Origin: Betaproteobacteria bacterium
GTDB lineage: Bacteria > Pseudomonadota > Gammaproteobacteria > Burkholderiales > CAIKXV01
Assembly: GCA_021298815.1 (NCBI GenBank)
Contig: JAJTHE010000099.1
Location: 1 to 41,210 of the forward strand
DNA: 41,210 nucleotides
Reading direction: 5' to 3'
A program made the position numbers and the translations under genes. Below the pieces are notes generated by a model, which ran no database searches, was not told the origin of the DNA, and worked only from the letters and a program-made list of their open reading frames with translations. Of the stretch, positions 33,770-41,210 are shown in pieces; position 1 is the first letter of the stretch; each line of letters starts with the position of its first letter.

Positions 33770-34780
33770 ATGATGAGTATTGCCTTCGATCGCCGCGTGC
33801 CGTCCGCGCGTGGTGCCCTGCTGTCCCTGTTTGCGGTTGCAGGCCTGGCGGCCGTGCAGCCCGTGCTCGCGCAGAAGGCGGGCGATGCCTGGCCCGCGCG
33901 CCCGCTGCGCCTGATCATTCCGGCATCGCCCGGTGGCGGCGCGGACACCCTGGCGCGCGTGATGACCGCACGCCTGTCCGAACGCTTCGGCCAGCCGGTG
34001 GTGACCGACAACCGTCCCGGTGCGGCCGGCACGATCGCGATGGACATCACGGCCCGGTCCGCGCCGGACGGCTACACCTCGATCCTCACCCAGTCCACCA
34101 GCGCGGTGATCGCCCCGGCGATCTACGAGAAGATGTCCTACCGCACGCTGGTCGATTTCACGCCGGTTTCGCTGATCGCCGAAGTGCCGCACGTGCTGGT
34201 GGTAAACCCGACGGTGCCCGCGAACAACCTGAAGGAACTGATCGCGCTGGCGAAGGCCCGTTCGCTCAACTATGCGTCCTCGGGCATCGGCGCCGGCAGC
34301 CATTTCTCGGGCGAGATGCTCGACCGTGCGGCCGGCATCCGCACCACCCACCTGCCGTACAAGGGCGCAGGTCCGGCACTGGCTGCGGTGATCAGTGGCG
34401 AGGCGCAATTGTTCTCCTCGCCGATCAATGCGGCGATGGGCCAGATCAAGGCCGGCAAGCTGCGGCCGATCGCGATGACCACCGCGAAGCGCTCGGCGGT
34501 GCTGCCCGACCTGCCGACCATCGCCGAGAGCGGCTATCCCGGCTTCGACATCGGCACCTGGTTCGGCCTGCTGCTGCCGGCCAAGGCTTCGAAGGAACTG
34601 GTCACCCGGATGCACGCCGAGTTCACCGGTGCCCTGAAGGCGCCCGACGTGCAGGAGCGCCTGCTCGCCGACGGCACGGTGCCGATCGGCAGCACGCCCG
34701 AGGATTTCCGCAGGCGGATCGCCGTCGACCTCGAGCGCTTCGCGAAGATCGCGCGGGAAGCGAAGATCCGCGCCGAGTGA
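33770..34780 (+). CDS. Bug-family (TctC-like) periplasmic solute-binding protein, copy 5
   Basis: A 336-residue protein with signal peptide (hydrophobic about 16-33, cleavage near VLAQ-K). Ligand-loop motif PASPGGGADTLARVMTA near residue 51, lacking the first usual aromatic-Pro pair. TDNRPGAAGTIAMDITAR and HLPYKGAGPALAAV follow. ATG 33770 (or 33773) follows AGGAG. It is downstream of the AcnX-like pair in the same direction and may bind the AcnX substrate (inference). A strong hairpin follows its stop. Confidence 0.93.
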   Translation: MMSIAFDRRVPSARGALLSLFAVAGLAAVQPVLAQKAGDAWPARPLRLIIPASPGGGADTLARVMTARLSERFGQPVVTDNRPGAAGTIAMDITARSAPDGYTSILTQSTSAVIAPAIYEKMSYRTLVDFTPVSLIAEVPHVLVVNPTVPANNLKELIALAKARSLNYASSGIGAGSHFSGEMLDRAAGIRTTHLPYKGAGPALAAVISGEAQLFSSPINAAMGQIKAGKLRPIAMTTAKRSAVLPDLPTIAESGYPGFDIGTWFGLLLPAKASKELVTRMHAEFTGALKAPDVQERLLADGTVPIGSTPEDFRRRIAVDLERFAKIAREAKIRAE

Positions 34781-34790
34781 CGGCCGGGAA

Positions 34791-34812
34791 GGCCGGGGTC
34801 GTCGCCCCGGCC
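34791..34812. terminator. Strong hairpin between convergent genes
   Basis: GGCCGGGG-TCGTCG-CCCCGGCC is a perfect 8-bp GC stem 11 bases after the fifth Bug stop and 12 bases before the end of the convergent GlcG-like gene. It can serve both strands; neither side has a T-tract, so it may be a Rho-assisted terminator or a stability hairpin. Confidence 0.5.
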
Positions 34813-34823
34813 GTCGTCCCGCG

Positions 34824-35258
34824 CTACTCGGCGGCGTCGGCCACCAGCCCTGCCTGCTCGATGCCGAACACGCAGCAGGCTTCGTCCTGGTCGCCACTCG
34901 CACCGCTGGCGCCGGCGGCACCGATGATGTTGCCGGCGGCGTCCTTGATCAGCACGCCGCCCATCTGCGGCAGGAACTTGCCCTCGGCGGTGGCCGCCAG
35001 GGTGATCATGAAGTTCGGGTTGCTCTGCGCGCGCTTGGCGAGCGAGCGGCTGGAGCAGCCCATCGCAACCGCACCCCAGGCCTTGCCGCGGGCGATGTCC
35101 TCGCGGAACATCGAGGCGCCGTCCTCGCGCATGTAGGCCACCGTGTGGCCGGACGCGTCGAGCACGATCACGCCCAGTGCCGGGATCTTCATCTCGCGTG
35201 CCTTCTCGATCGCCTTGGTGACGATGATCCCTGCCTGCTTCATCGTGAGTGCGGCCAT
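34824..35258 (-). CDS. GlcG/HbpS family (DUF336) heme-binding-like protein
   Basis: A 144-residue single-domain protein of the GlcG/HbpS family: MKQAGIIVTKAIEKAREM at the N terminus, then GVIVLDASGHTVAYMREDGA, IARGKAWGAVAMG, and VLIKDAAGNIIGAAGASGASGDQDEACC at the C terminus (key parts only). The GASG segment with an aspartate-rich DQDE tail is the family signature. Members include heme-degrading HbpS and GlcG of glycolate operons; many unlinked copies have unknown function and often lie in catabolic clusters with Bug genes. Start ATG 35258 follows AGGGGGA. It is in tandem with the downstream-reading DHDPS-like gene at 61 bases, so co-transcription is likely. Confidence 0.88.
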   Translation of the reverse strand: MAALTMKQAGIIVTKAIEKAREMKIPALGVIVLDASGHTVAYMREDGASMFREDIARGKAWGAVAMGCSSRSLAKRAQSNPNFMITLAATAEGKFLPQMGGVLIKDAAGNIIGAAGASGASGDQDEACCVFGIEQAGLVADAAE

Positions 35259-35319
35259 TTGGTCCCCCTGGGTTGGTCTGTAGTGCGTCGGTGGAAATCG
35301 GCTGGCGAGCGGCTGGAGG

Positions 35320-36240
35320 TCAGCCGCGGATGCCGGGCATGTCGAAGCCGCGCTTCTGCAGCTCGGCTGCCAGTTCCTTGCCCTGCGCCTCGCCCAGTTG
35401 CACCAGCGGCGGCCGGGTCACCGCCCACTGTGCATGGCCGGTGTAGAGGGCGGTGGTGTGCTTGAGCGCGGGGATCTGCGGGAACTTCGTGATCGCGCGG
35501 CGGAAGTCGGTGATGGCTTCCTGCATCGCATCGGCGTTCGGGTCCTTCCAGTTGCGGAACAGTTCGTCGATCGCGGCGGGCCCGATGTTGGCGGTCGCCG
35601 TGATGGTGCCGACGGCCCCCAGCCGCATGCCGGCCAGGAGGAACTCCTCGCTGCCGGGGAAGAACTGGAAGCCGGGGAACGCCTTGAGCATCGCCTCCAT
35701 GTTCTTCCAGTCGCCGCCGCTGTCCTTCATGCCCACCACGGTGCCCGGATAGTCCTTCAGCAGCCGCTCGACCAGGCCCAGCGAGAACGGCACCGCGGTC
35801 ATCGGCGGGATGTGATAGAGGTAGATCTTCAGCCGGCTGTCGCCCACGCGCTGCGCGATCTCGGCGAAGTTGCGGTAGAGCCCTTCGTCGCTCACGCCCT
35901 TGTAGAAGAACGGCGGCAGCATCAGCGCGCCGGCCACGCCTCGCTCGACCGCGAAGCGGGTCAGCGCGACCGAGTCGGTGAGCGAGCAGCAGCCGGTGCC
36001 GGGCATCAGCTTCGACGCAGGGACGCCTGCCTCGAGCAGTGCCTCGAGCAGCATGCGCCGCTCGTCGAGGGACAGCGAATTCGCCTCGCTGTTGGTGCCG
36101 AAGATCGCCAGGCCGCTGCAGCCGTTGGCCAGCAGCCACTTGCAATGCCGCACGTAGCGCTCGACATCGGGCGAGAGGTCGGGCTTGAACGGCGTGATCA
36201 CCGGTGCAAGGACACCGGTCAGGAGGGGGGCTTGGCTCAT
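35320..36240 (-). CDS. DHDPS/NAL-family Schiff-base aldolase or lyase
   Basis: A 306-residue class I aldolase of the dihydrodipicolinate synthase superfamily. The Schiff-base lysine is K172 in VVGMKDSGGD, the conserved tyrosine is Y142 in YLYHIPPM, and the carboxylate motif GTTGE is GTNSE (48-52), which is not the true DapA form. That change argues against lysine biosynthesis; keto-acid aldolases or hydroxyproline-type deaminases are alternatives. Start ATG 36240 follows GAGGA, and a perfect TATAAT lies 43 bases upstream. It is divergent from the anion transporter, whose substrate may be the acid it splits (inference). Confidence 0.9.
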   Translation of the reverse strand: MSQAPLLTGVLAPVITPFKPDLSPDVERYVRHCKWLLANGCSGLAIFGTNSEANSLSLDERRMLLEALLEAGVPASKLMPGTGCCSLTDSVALTRFAVERGVAGALMLPPFFYKGVSDEGLYRNFAEIAQRVGDSRLKIYLYHIPPMTAVPFSLGLVERLLKDYPGTVVGMKDSGGDWKNMEAMLKAFPGFQFFPGSEEFLLAGMRLGAVGTITATANIGPAAIDELFRNWKDPNADAMQEAITDFRRAITKFPQIPALKHTTALYTGHAQWAVTRPPLVQLGEAQGKELAAELQKRGFDMPGIRG

Positions 36241-36282
36241 CGGAGTCCTCGGCGCAATCGCGTGCCACGGAAAGGGACGACG

Positions 36283-36288
36283 ATTATA
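36283..36288 (-). promoter_or_regulatory. Perfect -10 hexamer (TATAAT, minus strand) for the DHDPS-family gene
   Basis: The minus-strand TATAAT begins at 36288, 43 bases upstream of ATG 36240, in the 181-base divergent region with the anion transporter. No good -35 is visible at 16-18 bases. The rest of the region shows no palindromes or plus-strand promoter that I trust. Confidence 0.5.
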
Positions 36289-36421
36289 GCCGCGCGGCCC
36301 GTGCCACGGTTGCGGCCGCCCTGCCCGCTGCGGTAGCCTGCGGACATGCCCGCCCGGTTCGCATGGACTGCTCGAACCCGGCGGCCGCACGCGTATCGAC
36401 GGACTCCAGGATCGGTTCAGG

Positions 36422-37798
36422 ATGCATCGAGTTTCCCAGGCGCTTGCGCTGATGGTTCTGGCAGGCGCAACGACGCTGTTCCTGTGGCCTGCGTCCGATC
36501 CCGGCCAGGCGACCACCCTGAAGGTGCTGGCGCTGGCGGTGTTCGCGATCGGCCTGTGGGCCACCGCGGCGGTGCCCGAGTACCTCGTGGCGCTGGCGTT
36601 CCTGTTCCTGGCCGCCGTGACCGCCGTGGTCCCGAACGAAGTCGTGTTCTCCGGCTTCACCACCAGCACGCTGTGGCTGGTGTTCGGCGGCCTGATCATC
36701 GCCGAGGCCGTTCGCGCCTCCGGCCTGGGCATACGCCTCGCCTCGCACCTGCTCGGCGCGTTCAGCGGCACCTACCGAAGGGCGCTGGTCGGCACGATGC
36801 TGGTGACGACGGTGCTCTGCTTCGTGATGCCGGCCACCGTCGGCAGGATCCTGCTGATGGTGCCCATCCTGCTCGCGTTCTGCGACCGGCTCGGGCTGGC
36901 GCCGGGCAGCAAGGGCTTCACCGGCATCATGCTGGTGATGCTGGTCGGCAGCTTCCAGGTGGGGGCCGCCATCCTGCCCGCGAACATCCCGAACCTGGTC
37001 CTCGCAGGATCGGCCGAGTCGATGTACGGGGTGCAGATCCTCTACCTCGAGTACCTCAAGCTGCATTTCCCGGTGCAGGGACTCGCGAAGGCGATCCTGA
37101 CCGTCCTGCTGGTCGAGTGGCTGTTCCGCGACACGGTGAGGCCGCCGGCCGCCGCGGCCCCGCTGCCGCCGATGTCGGCGGCGGAGTGGCGCATGGCGGT
37201 CATCCTGGGCGGCGCCCTCGTGCTCTGGGCGACCGACTTCCTGCACCACATCCGCCCCGGCTGGATCGGACTGGGCGCGGGCCTTGCCTGCCTGCTGCCG
37301 CGCCTGGGCATCATCGACGTGCATGCGATGAACGACCGGGTGAAGTTGTCGGGTTTCTTCTACATCGGCGCGGTGCTCGGCGTCGCGGCGATGATCGACC
37401 ATGTCGAACTCTCGGCCATCGTCGGCCCGTGGCTGCCATCTCTGCTCGGGCTCGCACCCGGCGCCGACTACTGGAACTTCCAGATGCTGTCGCTGGTGTC
37501 GACGCTCACCTCGATGGTGGCCACCAGCCCGGGGCAGCCGGCGGTCCTCGGCCCGCTGGCCGGCGACCTGGCGGCGATCACCGGCTGGAACGTGAAGACG
37601 GTGCTGCTCCTGTACGGCATCGGCTTCTCCACCATCCTGCTGCCCTACCAGGTGCCGCCGGTGATCGTCGGGCTCTACGCCGCCGGCATCCCGGTGCGCG
37701 AGGCTGCGCGCGTGTTCCCGGTGCAGGCCCTGCTCACGCTGCTGCTGCTGTGGCCGATGAACTTCGCCTGGTGGTGGCTGCTCGGCTATTTCGAATGA
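36422..37798 (+). CDS. SLC13/DASS-type anion (dicarboxylate or sulfate) transporter
   Basis: A 458-residue inner-membrane protein with about 10-12 hydrophobic segments, beginning LALMVLAGATTLFLW. The family-like pattern is VFSGFTTSTLWLVFGGLIIAEAV near 76-98 (key parts), the re-entrant hairpin region with PANIPNLVLAGSAE near 188-201, and its counterpart SPGQPAVLGPL near 361-371. The Ser-Asn-Thr signatures of classical DASS carriers are not exact, so sodium dependence and substrate are uncertain; di- or tricarboxylates, sulfate or similar anions are plausible. Start ATG 36422; the ribosome site is weak. The following OYE gene begins 10 bases after the stop. Confidence 0.85.
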   Translation: MHRVSQALALMVLAGATTLFLWPASDPGQATTLKVLALAVFAIGLWATAAVPEYLVALAFLFLAAVTAVVPNEVVFSGFTTSTLWLVFGGLIIAEAVRASGLGIRLASHLLGAFSGTYRRALVGTMLVTTVLCFVMPATVGRILLMVPILLAFCDRLGLAPGSKGFTGIMLVMLVGSFQVGAAILPANIPNLVLAGSAESMYGVQILYLEYLKLHFPVQGLAKAILTVLLVEWLFRDTVRPPAAAAPLPPMSAAEWRMAVILGGALVLWATDFLHHIRPGWIGLGAGLACLLPRLGIIDVHAMNDRVKLSGFFYIGAVLGVAAMIDHVELSAIVGPWLPSLLGLAPGADYWNFQMLSLVSTLTSMVATSPGQPAVLGPLAGDLAAITGWNVKTVLLLYGIGFSTILLPYQVPPVIVGLYAAGIPVREAARVFPVQALLTLLLLWPMNFAWWWLLGYFE

Positions 37799-37808
37799 GG
37801 AAGATCCC

Positions 37809-38912
37809 ATGAGCCTCCTGTTCTCTCCGCTGCGGCTACGCTCGCTCGAACTGGCGAACCGCATCCAGGTCTCGCCCATGTGCCAGTACAGTGCGGTCGA
37901 TGGATCGATGAACGACTGGCACCTGATGCACTACGGCAGCCTCGCGCTGTCGGGCGCCGGGCTGTTGGTGATGGAAGCCACCCATGTCACGCCGCAGGGG
38001 CGCATCACGCACGGCTGCAGCGGCCTGTACTGCGAGGACAACGCGGCTGCGCTCGCGCGGGTGCTGCAGTTCTGCCGGGCCCACTCGGACATCGCCATCG
38101 GGCTGCAACTCGGCCATGCGGGGCGCAAGGCATCGAGTGAACGGCCGTGGGAAGGCCGAGGCAGCCTGGCGGCCGGGGCGTCGCCCTGGCCGGTGGTCGG
38201 TGCCTCGGCGCTGCCATTCGCGCCCGGCTGGCCGGTCCCGGAAGCGCTCGACCTTGCAGGCCTGCGGTCGGTGCGCGAGGCGTTCGTGCGCGCCACCGAG
38301 CGGGCGGCCGAGCTCGGCTTCGACCTGGTGGAAGTGCATTCGGCGCATGGCTACCTGCTGTCCACCTTCCTCTCTCCGCTGTCGAACCGGCGCACCGACG
38401 CCTACGGCGGCAGCCTCGAGAACCGTATGCGCTTCCCGCTGGAGACGTTCGAGGCGATGCGCGCGGCATGGCCTGCCGAACGGCCGATGGGCGTGCGCAT
38501 CCATGGCAGCGACTGGACCGACGGCGGCTGGGGCGTCGACGATGCGGTCGCCTATGCATCGGCGCTCAAGGCGCGCGGCTGCGACTACGTGACGGTCTCC
38601 AGCGGTGGCGTGGCCGCGTCGGCGCAGATCCCGGTCGGACCGGGCTACCAGGTGCCGCTCGCAGAGGCGGTGCGCCGCGAAACCGGCCTTCCCACCTGCG
38701 CGGTCGGGATGATCACCGGCGCGGTGCAGGCCGAGGCCATCCTCGCCGAGGGGCGCGCCGACCAGGTAGCGCTGGCGCGCGCGCTGCTCTTCAACAAGCA
38801 CTGGCCATGGGCGGCAGCGGCGGCGCTCGGTGCATCGGTACGGCTGCCCGGGCAGTATGCGCGGGCCGGCGCGGCCACCTGGGCCGGGACGATCCCGACC
38901 GGGGCCGCGTGA
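37809..38912 (+). CDS. NADH:flavin oxidoreductase, old yellow enzyme family (YqjM-like)
   Basis: A 367-residue FMN enzyme of the thermophilic-like OYE class. Key parts: VSPMCQYSA with the redox-tuning C25, LQLGHAGRKAS near 97-107 (substrate His), EVHSAHGYLLSTFLSPLSNRR near 176-196 (shown as HSAHGYLL core), YGGSLENR near 201-208, and a C-terminal QVALARALLFN phosphate-binding segment. It reduces activated C=C bonds of enones or related compounds with NADPH. ATG 37809 follows GAGGAA, 10 bases after the transporter stop, implying co-transcription. The natural substrate is unknown; it may reduce an unsaturated acid brought in by the transporter. Confidence 0.93.
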   Translation: MSLLFSPLRLRSLELANRIQVSPMCQYSAVDGSMNDWHLMHYGSLALSGAGLLVMEATHVTPQGRITHGCSGLYCEDNAAALARVLQFCRAHSDIAIGLQLGHAGRKASSERPWEGRGSLAAGASPWPVVGASALPFAPGWPVPEALDLAGLRSVREAFVRATERAAELGFDLVEVHSAHGYLLSTFLSPLSNRRTDAYGGSLENRMRFPLETFEAMRAAWPAERPMGVRIHGSDWTDGGWGVDDAVAYASALKARGCDYVTVSSGGVAASAQIPVGPGYQVPLAEAVRRETGLPTCAVGMITGAVQAEAILAEGRADQVALARALLFNKHWPWAAAAALGASVRLPGQYARAGAATWAGTIPTGAA

Positions 38913-38927
38913 CGATCGGATCGACCC

Positions 38928-39668
38928 TCAGATCATCACGCCGCCGCCGACTTCCAGCACGACGCCGTTGATGTAGCTCGCTTCGTCCGAGGCGAGGAAG
39001 GCGAATGCATCGGCGATCTCTTCCGGCTTGCCCAGCCGGCCCAGCGGCACCTTCTCTTCCATCGCACGCAGCACGCGCTCGGGCATGGAATTCAGGATGG
39101 TGGTGCCGATGAAGCCCGGGCAGACGGCATTGGCGCGGATGCCCTTGCGGCCGAGTTCCTTCGCCCAGGTCTTGGTCATGCTGATCACCGCACCCTTGGT
39201 GGCGGCGTAGTTCGTCTGGCCGAAATTGCCATAGAGGCCTACGATCGACGAGGTGCTGAGGATCACGCCCGACTGTTGCTCGAGCATGGTGTCCACCACC
39301 GCACGGGTGCAGTTGTAGACGCCCTTCAGGTTGATGTCGATCACCAGGTCGAACTGGTCGTCGGTCATGTTCTTCAACTGGGCATCCTTGACGATGCCCG
39401 CGTTGTTCACCAGCACGTCGATGCGGCCGAAGGTCGACAGCGCTTCATCGACCATCTTGCGGATGGAATGCATGTCGCGCACGTCGACGAGGCAGCCGAT
39501 CGCCTCGCCGCCCGCATTGCGGATGGTGGCGACGGTTTCCTCGATCAGTTCCGGGGTCAGGTCGCAGACGACCACGCGCGCCCCTTCACGGGCGAACTTG
39601 AACGCAGTCGACTGGCCGATGCCGCGTGCCGAGCCGGTGATGATGGATACCTTGTTTTTCAGGCGCAC
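38928..39668 (-). CDS. FabG-like short-chain dehydrogenase/reductase
   Basis: A 246-residue SDR. TGSARGIG at 11-18, D36 at the end of the second strand (which favours NAD(H) over NADP(H)), NNAG at 88-91, and catalytic S141, Y154 and K158 (NYAATK). It resembles 3-oxoacyl-ACP or acetoacetyl-CoA reductases; the FGQTNYAATK segment occurs in both. GTG 39668 is the start: AGGGAG lies about 7 bases upstream and the next residues (RLKNKVSIITG) match the family N terminus, while the frame further upstream is not coding-like. It is convergent with the OYE gene (15-base gap). Its 271-base upstream region has palindromes that may regulate it. Confidence 0.9.
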   Translation of the reverse strand: MRLKNKVSIITGSARGIGQSTAFKFAREGARVVVCDLTPELIEETVATIRNAGGEAIGCLVDVRDMHSIRKMVDEALSTFGRIDVLVNNAGIVKDAQLKNMTDDQFDLVIDINLKGVYNCTRAVVDTMLEQQSGVILSTSSIVGLYGNFGQTNYAATKGAVISMTKTWAKELGRKGIRANAVCPGFIGTTILNSMPERVLRAMEEKVPLGRLGKPEEIADAFAFLASDEASYINGVVLEVGGGVMI

Positions 39669-39707
39669 CCGAGTCTCCCTTGGTCGTGAACGGCGTCGCC
39701 AGTCGGT

Positions 39708-39718
39708 GTTGCGCAGCA
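39708..39718 (+). promoter_or_regulatory. GTTGCGCAGCA motif, copy 1 (leader of the FabG-like gene)
   Basis: The 11-base sequence recurs exactly in inverted orientation at 39902-39912. This copy lies 40-50 bases upstream of the GTG start and is part of a short GTTGC-GCA-GCAAC inverted repeat. Two identical sites bracketing a promoter region suggest a regulator-binding pair. TGC-rich sites of this kind occur in PhaR-controlled promoters, but that link is only an inference. Confidence 0.3.
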
Positions 39719-39875
39719 ACGTCGGAGCGCTGAAAGCTCCGGAACAGGTCCGGAATACAAGGCCAGAGGACAGCCACGGGCATGTGAACGGGAGCCCAGC
39801 AATTAGCACTCTAGCTCAATGTTCCGCAGCGCACAACCGGCGATTTCACAGGCTCCGTGCCGCATTGACGTAGGC

Positions 39876-39912
39876 AAAAAACCCCCCGCATTGCGCTGCA
39901 ATGCTGCGCAAC
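39876..39912 (-). terminator. Hairpins with G6T6 tail after ldcA; also motif copy 2
   Basis: Read on the minus strand, GTTGCGCAGCA (copy 2 of the shared motif) leads into GCATTG-CAGCG-CAATGC, a 6-bp stem, followed by six G and six T. A second, overlapping stem TTGCGC/GCGCAA (39891-39911) competes with it. This lies 28 bases past the ldcA stop, where a terminator for the tadA-ldcA unit is expected, but the six G between stem and T-tract are unusual. It could alternatively be a regulatory palindrome for the FabG-like gene. Region 39669-39939 otherwise shows no gene. Confidence 0.45.
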
Positions 39913-39939
39913 ATGAGGTGCCGCAAAAATCCGTCGCTT

Positions 39940-41210
<1,271 letters not shown>

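Noticed and set aside
35320..36240. True DapA (lysine biosynthesis)
   Set aside because: The GTTGE carboxylate motif is GTNSE, and the neighbours are catabolic and transport genes, so a general DHDPS-family call was used.

Overview
The window is a gene-dense, GC-rich stretch with about 37 protein genes and no RNA genes, CRISPR arrays or intact mobile elements that I could see. Five extracytoplasmic solute-binding proteins of the Bug (TctC-like) family, none with TctA/TctB membrane partners, together with ygfZ, a NRDE-family protein and the codon usage, point to a betaproteobacterium, probably Burkholderiales. I cannot name the genus. Identities come from reading motifs, not from database searches.

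Left part (1-9296): a truncated AhpD-like peroxidase-related gene diverges from a FIST-domain sensor gene, followed by a cytoplasmic hybrid histidine kinase (PAS-PAS-HisKA-HATPase-degenerate receiver-receiver-HPt). The pair resembles the NosP/NahK nitric oxide systems. Next come an AsmA-family gene (minus), divergent from ygfZ and a NRDE/TANGO2 gene, and a minus-strand GNAT acetyltransferase.

Central part (9475-22679): twelve consecutive plus-strand genes look like one acyl-CoA degradation unit. They encode a Bug protein, an MFE-2-type SDR, a hydratase-2 MaoC protein, two acyl-CoA dehydrogenases (probably a heteromer), an AMP-forming acyl-CoA ligase, two crotonases, a second Bug protein, an NDP-forming acyl-CoA ligase, and a DUF35/thiolase-like pair. 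The steps fit together: capture of a carboxylate, CoA activation, dehydrogenation, (R)-specific hydration, (R)-3-hydroxyacyl oxidation, then thiolytic or retro-aldol cleavage. Missing catalytic residues in several members suggest an unusual substrate, and this is the best candidate for an undescribed pathway. A putative repeat-element remnant supplies the stop codon of the NDP-forming ligase.

Right-central part (22684-34780): a small secreted protein, then an amidase, a Gfo/Idh/MocA oxidoreductase, an AstE/AspA-type deacylase and a GntR/UTRA regulator. A promoter overlapped by a perfect palindrome precedes a formylglycine-type sulfatase and two translationally coupled Bug genes. A two-subunit aconitase-X-like enzyme and a fifth Bug gene follow.

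Right part (34824-41210): a GlcG/HbpS-like gene and a DHDPS-family aldolase/lyase (minus), divergent from an SLC13-type anion transporter and an old-yellow-enzyme oxidoreductase (plus). A FabG-like SDR (minus) follows, with a palindrome-rich upstream region, then a minus-strand tadA-ldcA pair; tadA runs off the right edge.
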